From positions 839,054 to 903,053 of the forward strand of contig NZ_JAJIRP010000001.1 of assembly GCF_025717555.1 (NCBI RefSeq): DNA of 64,000 nt, given 5' to 3'. This stretch comes from Paucibacter sp. B2R-40. GTDB lineage: Bacteria; Pseudomonadota; Gammaproteobacteria; Burkholderiales; Burkholderiaceae_C. The position numbers and the translations under genes are program-made. The notes under the pieces were generated by a model. It was not told the DNA's origin and ran no database searches. It worked only from the letters and a program-made list of their open reading frames with translations. The stretch's first letter is position 1. Every line of letters begins with the position of its first letter. Positions 18,809 through 29,200 of this stretch are shown one piece after another.

Positions 18809-19482
18809 GTGCGCTGCTGCAACTGATCTGGCTGGCCTCGCCCGCGCTGCCGATTGGTGGTTTTTCTTATTCCGAGGGCCTGGAGTCGGCGATCGAGCAT
18901 GGCCTGGTGCGCGACGAGGCTTCGGCCGCCGAATGGCTGTCGCAGCAATTGGCACTGACGCAGACGCGCGGCGACTTGGCCCTGGCTGCGCGCGCGCTGC
19001 CGGCCTGGCGCGAAGGCGATCTGCCCGCCTTGAAGGTACTGAATGACTGGGTGCTGCAGACCCGCGAGACGGCCGAAATGCGCCTGCAGACCGAGCAAAT
19101 GGGGCGCTCACTCTTGGACTGGCTGCGCAATCACCACACCGCCAGCTCCGAGCAGATCGCGCAATGCCAGGCCCTGGGTCAGCCGACCTATCCGCTGGTG
19201 ATGGCCTTGGCGCTCGCCGGCAGCGGCGCCGCGCTGGCCGATGGCTTGCTGGCCTATGCCTTTGGCTGGGCGGAGAACATGGTGGGTGCTGCGATCAAGT
19301 CGGTGCCGCTGGGCCAGAGCGCCGGTCAGCGCATGCTGGCCCGCTTGGCGGCCGAAATCCCCGCCGCCGTGGCGCAGGCGATGGCGCTGGCCGAGCGTGA
19401 TCAGCGTCAGGCTTTTTCTCCGATGCTGGCGATTTTGTCGGCGCGCCATGAAACCCAATACTCACGTCTATTCCGATCATGA
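18805..19482 (+). CDS. ureF: Urease accessory protein UreF
   Basis: 225 residues, all-helical. Diagnostic blocks are [20 protein letters not shown] at the N-terminus and the central [21 protein letters not shown]. UreF acts with UreD and UreG as the GTPase-checkpoint complex on apo-urease. It overlaps ureE by ATGA (18805-18808) and ureG by ATGA (19479-19482). Confidence 0.96.
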   Translation: MSALLQLIWLASPALPIGGFSYSEGLESAIEHGLVRDEASAAEWLSQQLALTQTRGDLALAARALPAWREGDLPALKVLNDWVLQTRETAEMRLQTEQMGRSLLDWLRNHHTASSEQIAQCQALGQPTYPLVMALALAGSGAALADGLLAYAFGWAENMVGAAIKSVPLGQSAGQRMLARLAAEIPAAVAQAMALAERDQRQAFSPMLAILSARHETQYSRLFRS

Positions 19483-20123
19483 GCTCAGCACTTCACCACA
19501 TCCCCCATCGCACCAAGAAGCTGCCGCCGCTGCGGGTCGGCATCGGCGGCCCGGTCGGCTCGGGCAAGACCACCTTGTTGGAGATGCTCTGCAAGGCCAT
19601 GCGCGAGCGCTGGGACCTGGTCGCCATCACCAACGACATTTACACCAAGGAAGATCAGCGACTGCTGACCGTCAGCGGCGCGCTGCCGGCCGAGCGCATC
19701 CTGGGCGTGGAGACCGGCGGCTGCCCGCATACGGCCATCCGTGAAGATTGCTCGATCAACCTCGAAGCGATTGACCGCATGCTGGCCGAGTTCCCGGATG
19801 CCGATGTCGTGTTCATCGAATCCGGCGGCGACAACCTGGCCGCCACCTTCAGCCCCGAGTTGAGCGATCTGACGATTTATGTGATCGACGTCGCGGCCGG
19901 TGAAAAGATCCCGCGCAAGGGCGGCCCCGGCATCACCAAGAGCGACCTGTTCGTCATCAACAAGACCGATCTGGCCCCCTATGTGGGCGCAAATCTGGAC
20001 GTGATGGAGGCCGACACCAAGCGCATGCGCGCAGCCAAGCCCTATGTGATGACGAACCTGAAGACGCAAGCCGGCGTGGCCGAGGTGGTGGACTTCATCA
20101 AGCAGCGTGGCATGTTGGCCTGA
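19479..20123 (+). CDS. ureG: Urease accessory GTPase UreG
   Basis: 214 residues. P-loop [13 protein letters not shown], the UreG metal motif [19 protein letters not shown] (Cys-Pro-His), the switch [17 protein letters not shown] and the guanine-specificity motif NKTDLAP are all intact. GTP hydrolysis powers nickel transfer into urease. It is the last gene of the operon; 66 bp later the convergent oxidoreductase gene ends. Confidence 0.97.
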   Translation: MSSALHHIPHRTKKLPPLRVGIGGPVGSGKTTLLEMLCKAMRERWDLVAITNDIYTKEDQRLLTVSGALPAERILGVETGGCPHTAIREDCSINLEAIDRMLAEFPDADVVFIESGGDNLAATFSPELSDLTIYVIDVAAGEKIPRKGGPGITKSDLFVINKTDLAPYVGANLDVMEADTKRMRAAKPYVMTNLKTQAGVAEVVDFIKQRGMLA

Positions 20124-20189
20124 TCGCGCTGAACTTCATCGCTGTCCGAGCGCATCAGAGTTCCGGCAAACCGAAGCGGCCGGCGCAGT

Positions 20190-21224
20190 TTATTCGTCGG
20201 CCAGCCGAATGATCAGCTTGCCAAAGTTCTTGCCCTCCAGCAGGCCGATGAAGGCTTCGGGCGCATGCTCCAGACCGAAGACGATGTCCTCACGAACTTT
20301 GACCTTGCCTTCTTGCACCCATGCGCCCATGGCGCCGGCGAACTCGCTCCAGCGCGCGCCGTAGTCATCGAAGATGATGAAGCCCTGCATCTTGATGCGC
20401 TGGCGCAGCAGCGTGCCGACCAGCATACTCAAGCGGTCCGGGCCGGGCGGCAAGTCGGTGTTGTTGTAGGCCGCGATCAGCCCGCAGACCGGAATGCGGG
20501 CTTTGGCATTCAGCAGCGGCAGCACGGCGTCGAACACGGCACCACCAACGCTTTCGAAGTAGACGTCGATGCCGCTCGGGCAGGCGGCGGCCAGGTGGCC
20601 GGGCAGATCCTCGACGTGGTGGTCAACGCAGAAGTCAAAGCCCAGCTCCTCCATCACATAACGGCATTTATCCTTGCCGCCGGCAATGCCGATGACGGTG
20701 CAGCCCTTGAGCTTGGCGATCTGGCCGACCACGGAGCCCACGGCGCCGCTGGCTGCGGCAACGACAACGGTTTCGCCGGCGACGGGTTTGCCAATGTCCA
20801 GCAAGCCCATATAGGCGGTAAAGCCTGTCATACCCAGCACGCCCAGGGCCCGCGAGACATGGGGGTCGTCCGGATAGAGAGGGGTCAGACCGATGCCGTC
20901 GGACAGCGCATAGTCCTGCCAGCCGCTGTAGCCCAGCACCAGCGCGCCGACCTTGAAGTCGGGATGCTTAGACACCTCGACCCGCGAGACCGTGCCGCCG
21001 ACCATCACCGCGCCTAGCTCCACCGGCGCGGCGTAGGACGGGCCCGCGCTCATGCGGCCGCGCATATAGGGGTCGAGCGACAGGTAGAGGGTGCGCAGCA
21101 GCAGCTGGCCGTGTTCGGCTTGCGGGACGGCACCTTGTTCGATGCGGAAGTCGTCGACGGTCGGCGCGCCAAGCGGCCTCGCGTTCAGGACGATGCGGCG
21201 ATTGACGGTGGGGGATTGCGGCAT
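20190..21224 (-). CDS. NADP-dependent MDR oxidoreductase, CurA-like
   Basis: 344 residues of the zinc-independent medium-chain dehydrogenase/reductase type. The block LYLSLDPYMRGRMS and the Rossmann motif VVAAASGAVGSVVGQIAKLKG are typical of CurA/YncB and alkenal double-bond reductases. Such enzymes reduce activated C=C bonds with NADPH. It is the last gene of the leftward group beginning with oleate hydratase, 23 bp after the molybdenum hydroxylase, so a related oxidised-lipid substrate is possible. Confidence 0.88.
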   Translation of the reverse strand: MPQSPTVNRRIVLNARPLGAPTVDDFRIEQGAVPQAEHGQLLLRTLYLSLDPYMRGRMSAGPSYAAPVELGAVMVGGTVSRVEVSKHPDFKVGALVLGYSGWQDYALSDGIGLTPLYPDDPHVSRALGVLGMTGFTAYMGLLDIGKPVAGETVVVAAASGAVGSVVGQIAKLKGCTVIGIAGGKDKCRYVMEELGFDFCVDHHVEDLPGHLAAACPSGIDVYFESVGGAVFDAVLPLLNAKARIPVCGLIAAYNNTDLPPGPDRLSMLVGTLLRQRIKMQGFIIFDDYGARWSEFAGAMGAWVQEGKVKVREDIVFGLEHAPEAFIGLLEGKNFGKLIIRLADE

Positions 21225-21247
21225 GGTGCAGGTTCCTCGGCGACAAG

Positions 21248-23572
21248 TCAGCTGGTTTTCAACGCGGCCAGCAGGTCTGCCGGGCGCATCGGTAAGTGGC
21301 GCAGGCGCACGCCCACGGCGGCGAAGATCGCGTTGGCGATGGCCGGCGCAATGACGGTGGTGGCCGGTTCGCCCAAACCGGTGGGCGGCTCGGTGCTGGC
21401 AATGAACTCGATCTCCAGCGGCGGCACGTCGCGCATGCGCAGCGGCGTGTAGGTGTTGAGATTGCTGTCCCGCACCTGACCATTGACGAATTCTGTGCCC
21501 TCATGCAAGGCCATGCTCAGGCCCCACAGCGAGGCACCCTCGACTTGCGCGAGCGCGCCGTCCGGGTGAACGATGGTGCCGGCATCGACAACGACGGTGA
21601 GCTGCTCGACCTTGATGACACCGCTGCGGCGATCAACCCGCACGCGCGCCACGCAGGCGCACCAGGTCGGCATGTCGCGCTCCTGGCCAAAGCTGGTGGC
21701 CAGACCCAAGCCCGTGTCTGTCGGCATCTTGCTGCCCCAGCCGGCCTTGGCGGCGGCGCGCTGCAAGACTTGCGCTTGGCGTTGCGCACTGTCCACGCCA
21801 TTCTTGTCGACGCCGTTCTTGCCCACGCTTTGACCATTGCCGGCGAGCAGGTGCAAGCGGAAGGCGAGCGGGTCCACGCCCGCCGCGCGGGCCGCTTCGT
21901 CCATGAAGGATTCCAGCGCCCAGTTGGTCCAGCCCGGCCCCACCGAGCGCAGCCAGCCGGGGCGGAACGTGCTGTTGGCCAGATCGTTGGAGACGGCCCG
22001 CACGCGCTGTGCGCCGACCGTGTACCAATGGTCCGCGCCGGAGATCGCGAAGGGGTCATAGGGCGCGCCATTCTTGCCTTTGGGCATGAAGGTCGGCACC
22101 ATCACCTGCGTGGGCCAGCCAGCGCTGGCATGGTGCTGCATGCCGGTGACTTCGCCGACGGGGCCAAAGGCCATGCGCAGGCGCTGCATCGAGGGTGAGC
22201 GCGGCGAGTCGAAGCGCATATCATCGGCGCGTGTCCACACCAGCTTCACCGGGCGGCCCAGGGCCTGGGCAGCCAGCGCCGCCGGCACCGCGTAGTCACC
22301 GTTCAGGCGCCGCCCGAAGCCGCCGCCGATCAAATAGGTGCGCATCAGCACCTGCTTTTCCTCCACGCCCAGCGCCTTGGCCAGGGTCGGCAGGATCAGC
22401 GACTGCCATTGGTTGCCGGTGTGGATCTCCCAGCGCCCGTCTTTGTGCAGGGCCAGCGCGTTCAGCGGCTCAAGCTGGAAGTGCAGCACGGTGGCAGTCG
22501 TGTAGTCGCGCTCCAGCGTTGATGTGGCCGCCGTGAAGGCGGCATCGACACCCGCGTCCTCGACCACCAGCGATCCAGCGGCTTTGTCGGTAATCAGCTT
22601 GAGTCCATGGGCTTGGATGTCGGCTTCGGACACGCTGGCGGCGGCACTGCTGCTCCAAGTGACCTTGACCAGATCGGCGGCGCGGCTGGCGGCGACGAAG
22701 GACTCGGCACATACCACCACCCAACCCGGCACGGTGCCCGAGGGGTCCTTGAGCACCAGGCTTTTCAGGTAGCCAGGGATGGCGCGCGCCGCGCTGTCAT
22801 CGATCGCCGTCACTGTGCAACCGTTGCGCGTCGGCGGCAGCTTGGGCCGCGCATAGACCATGCCCGGCACCTCGGCATCGAGACCATAGCGTGCCGCGCC
22901 AGTGGTCTTGGCCGGGATGTCGATGGCCGAGGTCGGCTGGCCGATCAAGCGCCGCTCGGCCGCCGGCTTGATGGGCATCGCCTTCAGTTCCTCGGCGCTG
23001 TAGCTGCGTGCGAGTTGGCCGCGCCGCACGATCTCGGCATAGCTGATTGAGCGGCCGCCACCGCTGACGACGCCCAGGCGCGCCGTGCACGCGGCCCGCC
23101 CGACGCGCAGCAACTTGGCGCCCTCATCGAGCAAGGCCATGCGCCCGGCCGCGCCGGCTTGGCTGAGATAAGGGAAGCTTTGCCATACCGACCAGCTGCC
23201 GCCGGTGACCATGGTGCCCCATTTGGGGTCGGTGTCGACATAGCGCAGCCGTACCGAGCCCCAATCAAGCTCCAACTCCTCGGCCACGATGCGCGCCAGC
23301 GCCGTGCCCACATGCTGCCCCATCTCGGCACGGATGATGTTGACGGTGACGATGCCTTCGCGGTCGATGTCATACCAGATGGTGGGCTCAAAGCCTGCCG
23401 CTGCGCCGTTTGCCGCGCCCTTCGCAGCGCCGTTCGCAGCGTCAGCTGCCAGCGCAGGCTCCGCCAACGTGTAGGCCATCGCGAAGCCGGCGCTGGTGGC
23501 GCTGATCAGAAAACCGCGCCTGGTCGGGCCTGGCGCGGGCGACGGTGCTGACGCTGTTGGAGCTTCACGCAT
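21248..23572 (-). CDS. Tat-exported molybdopterin-binding subunit (isoquinoline 1-oxidoreductase beta-like)
   Basis: 774 residues of the xanthine dehydrogenase family, IorB type. A twin-arginine signal ([20 protein letters not shown] ... ALA) shows periplasmic export. Next is a low-complexity Gly/Ala/Asn linker and then family blocks such as [30 protein letters not shown] and [19 protein letters not shown] with the catalytic-type Glu near the C-terminus. I start at ATG 23572, which overlaps the 2Fe-2S gene by 8 bp; a longer frame to 23632 is unsupported. With 2Fe-2S and cytochrome partners it should oxidise an aldehyde or N-heterocycle in the periplasm; the substrate is unknown. Confidence 0.9.
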   Translation of the reverse strand: MREAPTASAPSPAPGPTRRGFLISATSAGFAMAYTLAEPALAADAANGAAKGAANGAAAGFEPTIWYDIDREGIVTVNIIRAEMGQHVGTALARIVAEELELDWGSVRLRYVDTDPKWGTMVTGGSWSVWQSFPYLSQAGAAGRMALLDEGAKLLRVGRAACTARLGVVSGGGRSISYAEIVRRGQLARSYSAEELKAMPIKPAAERRLIGQPTSAIDIPAKTTGAARYGLDAEVPGMVYARPKLPPTRNGCTVTAIDDSAARAIPGYLKSLVLKDPSGTVPGWVVVCAESFVAASRAADLVKVTWSSSAAASVSEADIQAHGLKLITDKAAGSLVVEDAGVDAAFTAATSTLERDYTTATVLHFQLEPLNALALHKDGRWEIHTGNQWQSLILPTLAKALGVEEKQVLMRTYLIGGGFGRRLNGDYAVPAALAAQALGRPVKLVWTRADDMRFDSPRSPSMQRLRMAFGPVGEVTGMQHHASAGWPTQVMVPTFMPKGKNGAPYDPFAISGADHWYTVGAQRVRAVSNDLANSTFRPGWLRSVGPGWTNWALESFMDEAARAAGVDPLAFRLHLLAGNGQSVGKNGVDKNGVDSAQRQAQVLQRAAAKAGWGSKMPTDTGLGLATSFGQERDMPTWCACVARVRVDRRSGVIKVEQLTVVVDAGTIVHPDGALAQVEGASLWGLSMALHEGTEFVNGQVRDSNLNTYTPLRMRDVPPLEIEFIASTEPPTGLGEPATTVIAPAIANAIFAAVGVRLRHLPMRPADLLAALKTS

Positions 23573-24050
23573 GGGGCGCTCCCGCTTGCACTTCGGCCGC
23601 CGCAATCTTGATCGCCTGGCGGATGCGCACATAGGCCATGCAACGGCAGAGGTTGCCGTTCATCACCGAGTCAATGTCTGCGTCGCTGGGCTTGGGGAAG
23701 CGCCGGATCAAGGCCGCCGCCTGCATGATCTGGCCCGACTGGCAGTAGCCGCATTGCGGCGCTTGGGTCTGCACCCAGGCCTTTTGCAGCGGGTGCTGCC
23801 CGTCGGCTGACAGGCCTTCGATGGTGGTGATCTGGGCTCCGGCGACGGCGCTGATCGGGGTGATGCAGGAACGCACCGCGCGCCGGCCCATGTGCACCGT
23901 GCAGGCACCGCACAGGCCAATGCCGCAGCCGAACTTGGTGCCGGTCAGCTTGGCCATGTCGCGGATCACCCAGAGCAGCGGGGTGTCGGGGCTGACGTCG
24001 ACGCTCAAGGCTTGACCGTTCAATTTGAAGCTTATGTTTGCTGTATTCAT
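23565..24050 (-). CDS. 2Fe-2S subunit of the molybdenum hydroxylase (IorA-like)
   Basis: 161 residues. The plant-type cluster motif [15 protein letters not shown] and the second cluster motif [15 protein letters not shown] ... [14 protein letters not shown] are complete. It passes electrons from the molybdenum subunit to the cytochrome. ATG 24050 overlaps the cytochrome stop (ATGA 24047-24050). The open frame reaching 24779 is inside the cytochrome gene and is not real coding. Confidence 0.93.
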   Translation of the reverse strand: MNTANISFKLNGQALSVDVSPDTPLLWVIRDMAKLTGTKFGCGIGLCGACTVHMGRRAVRSCITPISAVAGAQITTIEGLSADGQHPLQKAWVQTQAPQCGYCQSGQIMQAAALIRRFPKPSDADIDSVMNGNLCRCMAYVRIRQAIKIAAAEVQAGAPHA

Positions 24051-25339
24051 GGCGTCGTGGTGTTCGGTGGGCGGCGTGCCGCAATGGCTGCGGGCAGATT
24101 GGCCCAGGCGGGTTGGTCGCTGCGCGTGCGGCGCAGGTAAGTGGCCAGTTGGGCAATGTCGGCATCGGTGAGGGCCTGGGCAAAGCCGGGCATATAGGGC
24201 CCGGGCAAGCCGGTGCCACCAACGCCATGCATCACGGTCTGGATGAAGTTGCTCGGGTCGTCCGATGTGATGGCGGTGCTCAAGGCCAGGCTGCCCTGGA
24301 CGGCCGGCGGCTGAGCGGCGGGGCTGTAGTGGCAGGCTGCACAGGCGGCCAGATAGAGATTGGCACCCGGCTCGGTCTCCCGGCCTGCGTCGACCAAGCG
24401 GCGCGACATCGCCAGGCTCAGGGCCGCCGCCGCAGTGGGCGCCCGGGCGGCCGAGCCGTTGTTGTCGGCAAAATAGGTCGCCAAGGCCTGTAGGTCGGCA
24501 TCGGGCAACTTGGCCAGGCCGTCGTGCACGACGCTGGCCATCACGCCCGCCGCTACACCATGCGCCTCGGACTCGCCGCTGCGCAGATAGTCGTACAGAT
24601 CCTGCTGTGTCCACGGCATCGGTGCCGGATTGGCCGCATTCAGCGGCGGCGCGAACCAGCCATCGAAAGGCGCGCCCGCATAGGCCGCCTTGGCTTGCTC
24701 GGCACCGAAGCGGTTGCGCGGCGTGTGGCAGGCCGCGCAATGGGTGATGCCTTCGGCAAGATAGGCGCCGCGGTTCCATGTGACGCTCTTGGCGGCGCCG
24801 GTTTGGTACACACCGGCGTCGAAGTACAGCAACTTCCAGCCGCCCTGCAAGGCGCGCACGTTGTAGGGGAAGCCTATCGTGTTCACCCGGTCCTCAGCGA
24901 CCACGGCAGGGCGCGTCATGAAGAAGGCGTAGAGCGCGCGCACATCGTCGTCGCTCAGCTTGGTGAAGTGGGTGTAGGGGAAAACCGGCAGCAGGTGCGA
25001 GCCGTCGCGGGCCACGCCCTCGCGCATCGCACGGCTGAATGCAGCCTCCGACCAATTGCCTATGCCGGTTGCCGGATCCGGCGAAATATTCGTGCTGTAG
25101 GCCAGGCCGAAACCGGTCTCAAAGCCCAGACCGCCTCCGTAAGCCGGGCCACCCGGGGCGCTGTGGCAACTGGCGCAATTGCCGGCAGCGGCGAGTAGCG
25201 CGCCTTGCGCCACTTGCGTGGGCGTAAAGCTATCGGCCTTTGGCGGCGCGATCGGCGTCACGGCCGGCCGCCAGCTCAGGCCAAAGCAGCCCGCCAGCAG
25301 CAGCACGGCCAAGCCGATCAAGATACGTTTGATCATCAA
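24047..25339 (-). CDS. Tri-haem cytochrome c, membrane-anchored, electron acceptor of the hydroxylase
   Basis: 430 residues with three haem c motifs, CASCH (about residue 55), CAACH (about 200) and CAACH (about 335), as in the cytochrome subunits of membrane-bound aldehyde and alcohol dehydrogenases. The N-terminus [19 protein letters not shown] ends in a lipobox LLAGC, so it is probably a lipoprotein at the outer face of the inner membrane. It follows oleate hydratase by 13 bp and is coupled to the 2Fe-2S gene. Confidence 0.92.
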   Translation of the reverse strand: MMIKRILIGLAVLLLAGCFGLSWRPAVTPIAPPKADSFTPTQVAQGALLAAAGNCASCHSAPGGPAYGGGLGFETGFGLAYSTNISPDPATGIGNWSEAAFSRAMREGVARDGSHLLPVFPYTHFTKLSDDDVRALYAFFMTRPAVVAEDRVNTIGFPYNVRALQGGWKLLYFDAGVYQTGAAKSVTWNRGAYLAEGITHCAACHTPRNRFGAEQAKAAYAGAPFDGWFAPPLNAANPAPMPWTQQDLYDYLRSGESEAHGVAAGVMASVVHDGLAKLPDADLQALATYFADNNGSAARAPTAAAALSLAMSRRLVDAGRETEPGANLYLAACAACHYSPAAQPPAVQGSLALSTAITSDDPSNFIQTVMHGVGGTGLPGPYMPGFAQALTDADIAQLATYLRRTRSDQPAWANLPAAIAARRPPNTTTP

Positions 25340-25352
25340 GTGCCTTCTCCTG

Positions 25353-26924
25353 CTACTTCAAGGCCTTGACCAAGGCTTCGAACTGCGCATGCAGCGACTT
25401 GTCGTGCGGGGTCACGGCGGGAATCGGCTTGCTCAGGCCGAGCAACTGATAGACCGCCAACTGCGCGGCGCGCACCGAGAACTCCACCGTGAAAACGGTA
25501 TCCTGCGGGATCTCGACGAACTGGCTGATGAAGGCGAAATGCTTGGTGTCGGGGGGCACCGGCAGCGGCCGATCACCGGGCGCACGCGGCATGAACATGC
25601 TGGTGATGTAAGGCATGCGGCAGGGGATGCAGTTGGCGCTGGCCACGCTCTCCGGGTCGAAGCGCAGATGGCCGCAAAGTTCTAGCAGCAGTTCCGCCCC
25701 GTTGCAATCGGCCATCGCCTTGGGCACGAAGTTGCCGATGCGGTCGGGGAACAGGCCGTAGCCCCAGAACACCTGCACATCGGCCGGCTGGTTGGCAAAG
25801 TGTGGCTGATGCGCCAAGACGATGGACATCAGCCAGTTCGAGTCCTTGAAGGTCACCAGCCCGCCGGTGCCGGCCTCGTTGCCGCTGAATTTCTCCATCA
25901 GGTCGAAGAAGAGCGGGTCCTTCAGCGTGACCGTGAACGAGGCCCAGTCCGATTGCGCGACGCAGCTGTTGAAGGCGCCCGGCTTGCCAAACGAGGGGCG
26001 CCCTTCAGCCAACTTCTCCCACAGCGTCCAGCTGCCATGGGCTGTCTTTTTCAACTTGGCCGGCGCCATGCTCATCGAGCCCAGGCTGGAGGCATCGGTC
26101 ATCGAGCCGTTTTGCAGAAAGACCAGGTCGCCGTCTTCCAATTGCAGGATCTCGGCTTGCCCCTTGCGGGTGCAGTGCAGCGCGATCACTTCGAAAATGC
26201 CGTCCACGGTTTTGTGGTCGAGGTCGGTCACCGTGCAGTCGGTGAGCAGGCGAACGCCTTGCCCCTCCAACCAGCGCTGCAAGGGCACGACCAGCGAGTC
26301 GTACTGGTTCAGCACGGTGCGCTTGACGCCGGCCAGCGTTTCGATGCGCGAGAACTCCAGCATGAAGCGGTGCAGGTAACGCCTGAATTCGACGGCGCTG
26401 TGCCAGGGCTGGAAGGCAAAGGTGGTGACCCACATGAACCAGAACTCGGTCTGGAAGAAGGCCGGCGACAGGTGATCGGTGATGCAACTCGCGCCCAGCG
26501 TGTCCTCGTCGGCATTGGCGAGTTTGAGCAACTCCACCCGGTCATGCATGGTGAAGCCCATCGAGGCCACCGGCACCTTGGCGCGCCGGCTGTCGACCAG
26601 GCGTGCCATCGCCTTGGAGACATGCTTTTCGTTGAAGGCCAGCGTCTCCTCGAAGACGCTCAAGCCGGGCTGGGCCAGCGAGGGGATGGACTTGAACAGA
26701 TCCCAGGTGCACTCGTAGTTGTCGGTGGTCAGCATGCGGCCACCGCGCATCGAATAGCCGCGCTCGGCATCCCCCGCGCCGTCCAGGCTGCCGCCCATCA
26801 CCAGGCCCGCATCCAGGATGCTGATCTGGGCGCCGGGCATGCCACCATCGCGGATCAGGAAGGCGGCGCCGGCCAAAGAGCCTATGCCCCCGCCGATGAA
26901 ATAGGCCTTGTGTGCTGAAGTCAT
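25353..26924 (-). CDS. ohyA: Oleate hydratase
   Basis: 523 residues, FAD-dependent fatty acid hydratase that adds water to the cis-9 double bond of oleate to give 10-hydroxystearate. The FAD motif AYFIGGGIGSLAGAAFLIRD opens the protein, followed by the family blocks GGSLDGAGDAERGYSMRGGR and ENYECTWDLFKSIPSL-type sequence (here DNYECTWDLFKSIPSL), with the catalytic-type Glu-Tyr region. I start at ATG 26924 (MTSAHKAYF); the frame to 26993 adds residues not seen in the family. First gene of the leftward five-gene group. Confidence 0.94.
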   Translation of the reverse strand: MTSAHKAYFIGGGIGSLAGAAFLIRDGGMPGAQISILDAGLVMGGSLDGAGDAERGYSMRGGRMLTTDNYECTWDLFKSIPSLAQPGLSVFEETLAFNEKHVSKAMARLVDSRRAKVPVASMGFTMHDRVELLKLANADEDTLGASCITDHLSPAFFQTEFWFMWVTTFAFQPWHSAVEFRRYLHRFMLEFSRIETLAGVKRTVLNQYDSLVVPLQRWLEGQGVRLLTDCTVTDLDHKTVDGIFEVIALHCTRKGQAEILQLEDGDLVFLQNGSMTDASSLGSMSMAPAKLKKTAHGSWTLWEKLAEGRPSFGKPGAFNSCVAQSDWASFTVTLKDPLFFDLMEKFSGNEAGTGGLVTFKDSNWLMSIVLAHQPHFANQPADVQVFWGYGLFPDRIGNFVPKAMADCNGAELLLELCGHLRFDPESVASANCIPCRMPYITSMFMPRAPGDRPLPVPPDTKHFAFISQFVEIPQDTVFTVEFSVRAAQLAVYQLLGLSKPIPAVTPHDKSLHAQFEALVKALK

Positions 26925-27172
26925 ATGGAAGCTTTCTGATGAGTTGCGCTCGCTGCTGAGGAACCCCCGATCACGTGAATGGCGACCGTGCATCGGCGGA
27001 CTGATGCGTCGAAATTACGCGGAGGATGCTGTGCGGTCTGTGCGCTAGGCCACAGTGGGGCTTCACTCAAAGCCCGTGGCGATTGAATGGGGCTTCGGAT
27101 GTGCGGCAGGAGACAGACAAGGCTGCTGCGAGCTGCCAGTCTCAAGGCTTGATCCAATCCCAGGAGCTCCTC

Positions 27173-27415
27173 ATGTTTGCTCAAACGACCCAAGCGCGGC
27201 CCTCGGCCTTGGCCCCCTGCATCAGCACCGCTCAGGTGCCGAACTCTGCGGGCCAGGCCTTCCTCGCCATGCCCTTCGACGCCATGCGCTTTCACTACGC
27301 CAGCGTCGTTGCCGCGGGCTTGGCGCAGCGCTCCCTCCTCGCTTCGGGCCAGTTCGAGCGTGCGCTGGACACCTTGGAGAAACTCATCTTGGGGCCGCTG
27401 GCCCGCCAACGTTGA
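27173..27415 (+). CDS. Small hypothetical protein
   Basis: 80 residues (MFAQTTQARPSALAP ... FDAMRFHYASVVAAGLAQRS ... LEKLILGPLARQR), mostly helical. The best evidence for a gene is AGGAG 6 bases before ATG 27173 and an otherwise empty divergent region between ohyA and an SDR gene. I do not recognise it; the short helical, Ala/Leu-rich composition is faintly phasin-like but no phasin motif is present. Confidence 0.5.
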   Translation: MFAQTTQARPSALAPCISTAQVPNSAGQAFLAMPFDAMRFHYASVVAAGLAQRSLLASGQFERALDTLEKLILGPLARQR

Positions 27416-27580
27416 CGCGTCCGGGGCGGCCGCTCGATGCAAGTTTTGAGTGCGCTATCCAACAGACGCGGCACACCCTGCCGCGCAGGCTCAGCGTTCG
27501 CGCAAATCAGGTCTTGCTGGCAGCGCCTTGTTCAAGCAAGCCGCAGCATTGCTTGTTTCCAATTTTCCAAAGGAAATCCC

Positions 27581-28444
27581 ATGAATTCATCCCCTAGCAA
27601 ATCCCTCATCACCGAGCCGCCGGTCTGGTTCATCACCGGTTGTTCCACCGGCTTTGGCCAAGAGCTCGCCAAGCAAGCCATCCAACACGGTTATCGCACG
27701 GTGGTGACCGCACGCGATCCGTCCAAGCTGGAAGGCTTCGGCGCGACCGACAATGTGCTGGTGCTCGAGCTCGACGTGACCCAGCCGGAGCAGGTCGGCG
27801 CTGCCGTCGAGGCGGCCGAGGCCCGCTTTGGTGGCATCGATGTGTTGGTCAACAACGCCGGCATCGGCTACTTTGCCGCCATTGAAGAAGGCGAAGTGGC
27901 CGAAGTACGCAAGATGTTCGAGGTCAATGTGTTTGGCCTCACGGCCATGATCCAGGCGGTGCTGCCGGGCATGCGCAAACGCCGCAGCGGCTGCATCGTC
28001 AACTTCGCCTCGCTGGCAGGCATTCGCGGCATGCCGGCGCTGGGCCAGTACAACGCCACCAAGTTTGCGGTCGAAGGGCTGTCGGAGGCTTTGTGGCGAG
28101 AGGTCGAGCCGCTGGGTCTGCGGGTGATGGTGGTCGAGCCCAGTGGCTTTCGCACCGATTGGGCCGGACGCTCAGCTCATGAGAGTGCAAAGCAGATCGA
28201 CGACTACATGGCAAGCGCGGGCGCGGTGCGCAATGCGGTGCGGGCCTCGTCCGGCAAACAGCCGGGGGATCCCGTGCGTGCGGTCCAGGCCATCATCAAG
28301 GCCGTCGCGTCCGGCACCCCGCCGCATCACCTGCTGCTTGGCAACGATGCCTTCGAAGGTGCGATGGCCAAGCTGGAAGACTTGCGCCGGGACTTCACGG
28401 CGGCCGAAGCCGTCGCTCGCGGCGCTGATTTCCCCAAACCCTAG
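27581..28444 (+). CDS. Short-chain dehydrogenase/reductase
   Basis: 287 residues, classical SDR. Cofactor motif TGCSTGFGQELA (TGxxxGxG), the structural NNAG motif, the catalytic Ser in NFASLAG and the Tyr-x-x-x-Lys pair in YNATKFA are intact. The Thr-Gly-Cys-Ser-Thr-Gly-Phe-Gly variant is common in oxidoreductases annotated as acting on retinol or steroid-like alcohols; the substrate is unknown. ATG 27581 with AAAGGA upstream; the frame open back to 27437 is not supported. Confidence 0.92.
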   Translation: MNSSPSKSLITEPPVWFITGCSTGFGQELAKQAIQHGYRTVVTARDPSKLEGFGATDNVLVLELDVTQPEQVGAAVEAAEARFGGIDVLVNNAGIGYFAAIEEGEVAEVRKMFEVNVFGLTAMIQAVLPGMRKRRSGCIVNFASLAGIRGMPALGQYNATKFAVEGLSEALWREVEPLGLRVMVVEPSGFRTDWAGRSAHESAKQIDDYMASAGAVRNAVRASSGKQPGDPVRAVQAIIKAVASGTPPHHLLLGNDAFEGAMAKLEDLRRDFTAAEAVARGADFPKP

Positions 28445-28553
28445 CCGACCCGCCCGTTGACAGGCAAATCCTAAGTTCGCTTTCGCACAGACCCTGCGAC
28501 GGGCCATGACTCAAGATCAGCTCCAGCAATCGACCCACTTCAAGGACAAGACC

Positions 28554-29117
28554 ATGACTTCATCACGACGCGGTATTCACAAGTTGCTGCTGGCGACGGC
28601 AGCGACATTGCTGCTTGGCGGCCTGGGCGGCCAGGCCAGCGCGGCGACTGCCGAAGACCTCGACCATGACGCTGCACAGGCCTTGCAGGCGCTGTACAAG
28701 CTCAACCCCACGGCCGAGCTGATCTCGAAGACAGCCAAGGCCATCCTTGTCTTCCCGCGGGTGGTGAAGGCCGGCTTGGTTTTCGGCGGCAGCTACGGGG
28801 AGGGTGTGCTGATGCGGGGGACCAAGGTCAGCGAGTATTACAACTCGGTGTCGGCCTCCTGGGGCTGGCAGGCGGGCGCGGAGAGCTACGCCTATGTCGT
28901 CTTCCTGATGAGCGACAAGGCCGTCAGCTACCTGGAAAAGTCCAAGGGCTGGGAATTCGGTGTCGGCCCGACCGTGGTCGCAGTCAACGAAGGCCTCGCC
29001 AAAAATCTGTCCACCTCCACGCTGAAGGACGATGCCTATGCCTTCATTACCGATCAGCAAGGTCTGATGGCCAGCCTGAGCATCGAGGGCACGAAGATCA
29101 GTCGTATCAAGCGATAA
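28554..29117 (+). CDS. SYLF-domain (YSC84-like) lipid-binding protein, secreted
   Basis: 187 residues. A signal peptide (MTSSRRGIHKLLLATAATLL ... ASA) is followed by the SYLF/Ysc84 domain with AKAILVFPRVVKAGLVFGGS, the Gly-rich GEGVLMRG and VGPTVVAVNEGLAKNL. Family members bind phospholipids; bacterial ones are periplasmic and often stress-induced. ATG 28554 is chosen over 28506 because it starts the signal peptide. It opens a rightward series of envelope genes. Confidence 0.9.
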   Translation: MTSSRRGIHKLLLATAATLLLGGLGGQASAATAEDLDHDAAQALQALYKLNPTAELISKTAKAILVFPRVVKAGLVFGGSYGEGVLMRGTKVSEYYNSVSASWGWQAGAESYAYVVFLMSDKAVSYLEKSKGWEFGVGPTVVAVNEGLAKNLSTSTLKDDAYAFITDQQGLMASLSIEGTKISRIKR

Positions 29118-29200
29118 AGACGCCGGCTTGAGCTGAATGACGCCGCCAGCAACGCAGACTCTGTCTCTTCAACGCAGCATCGACCTCGCAAGGATCAAGC

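Noticed and set aside
26921..27442. 173-residue minus-strand frame upstream of ohyA
   Set aside because: It is the reverse frame of the small plus-strand gene at 27173-27415, which has the better ribosome site.
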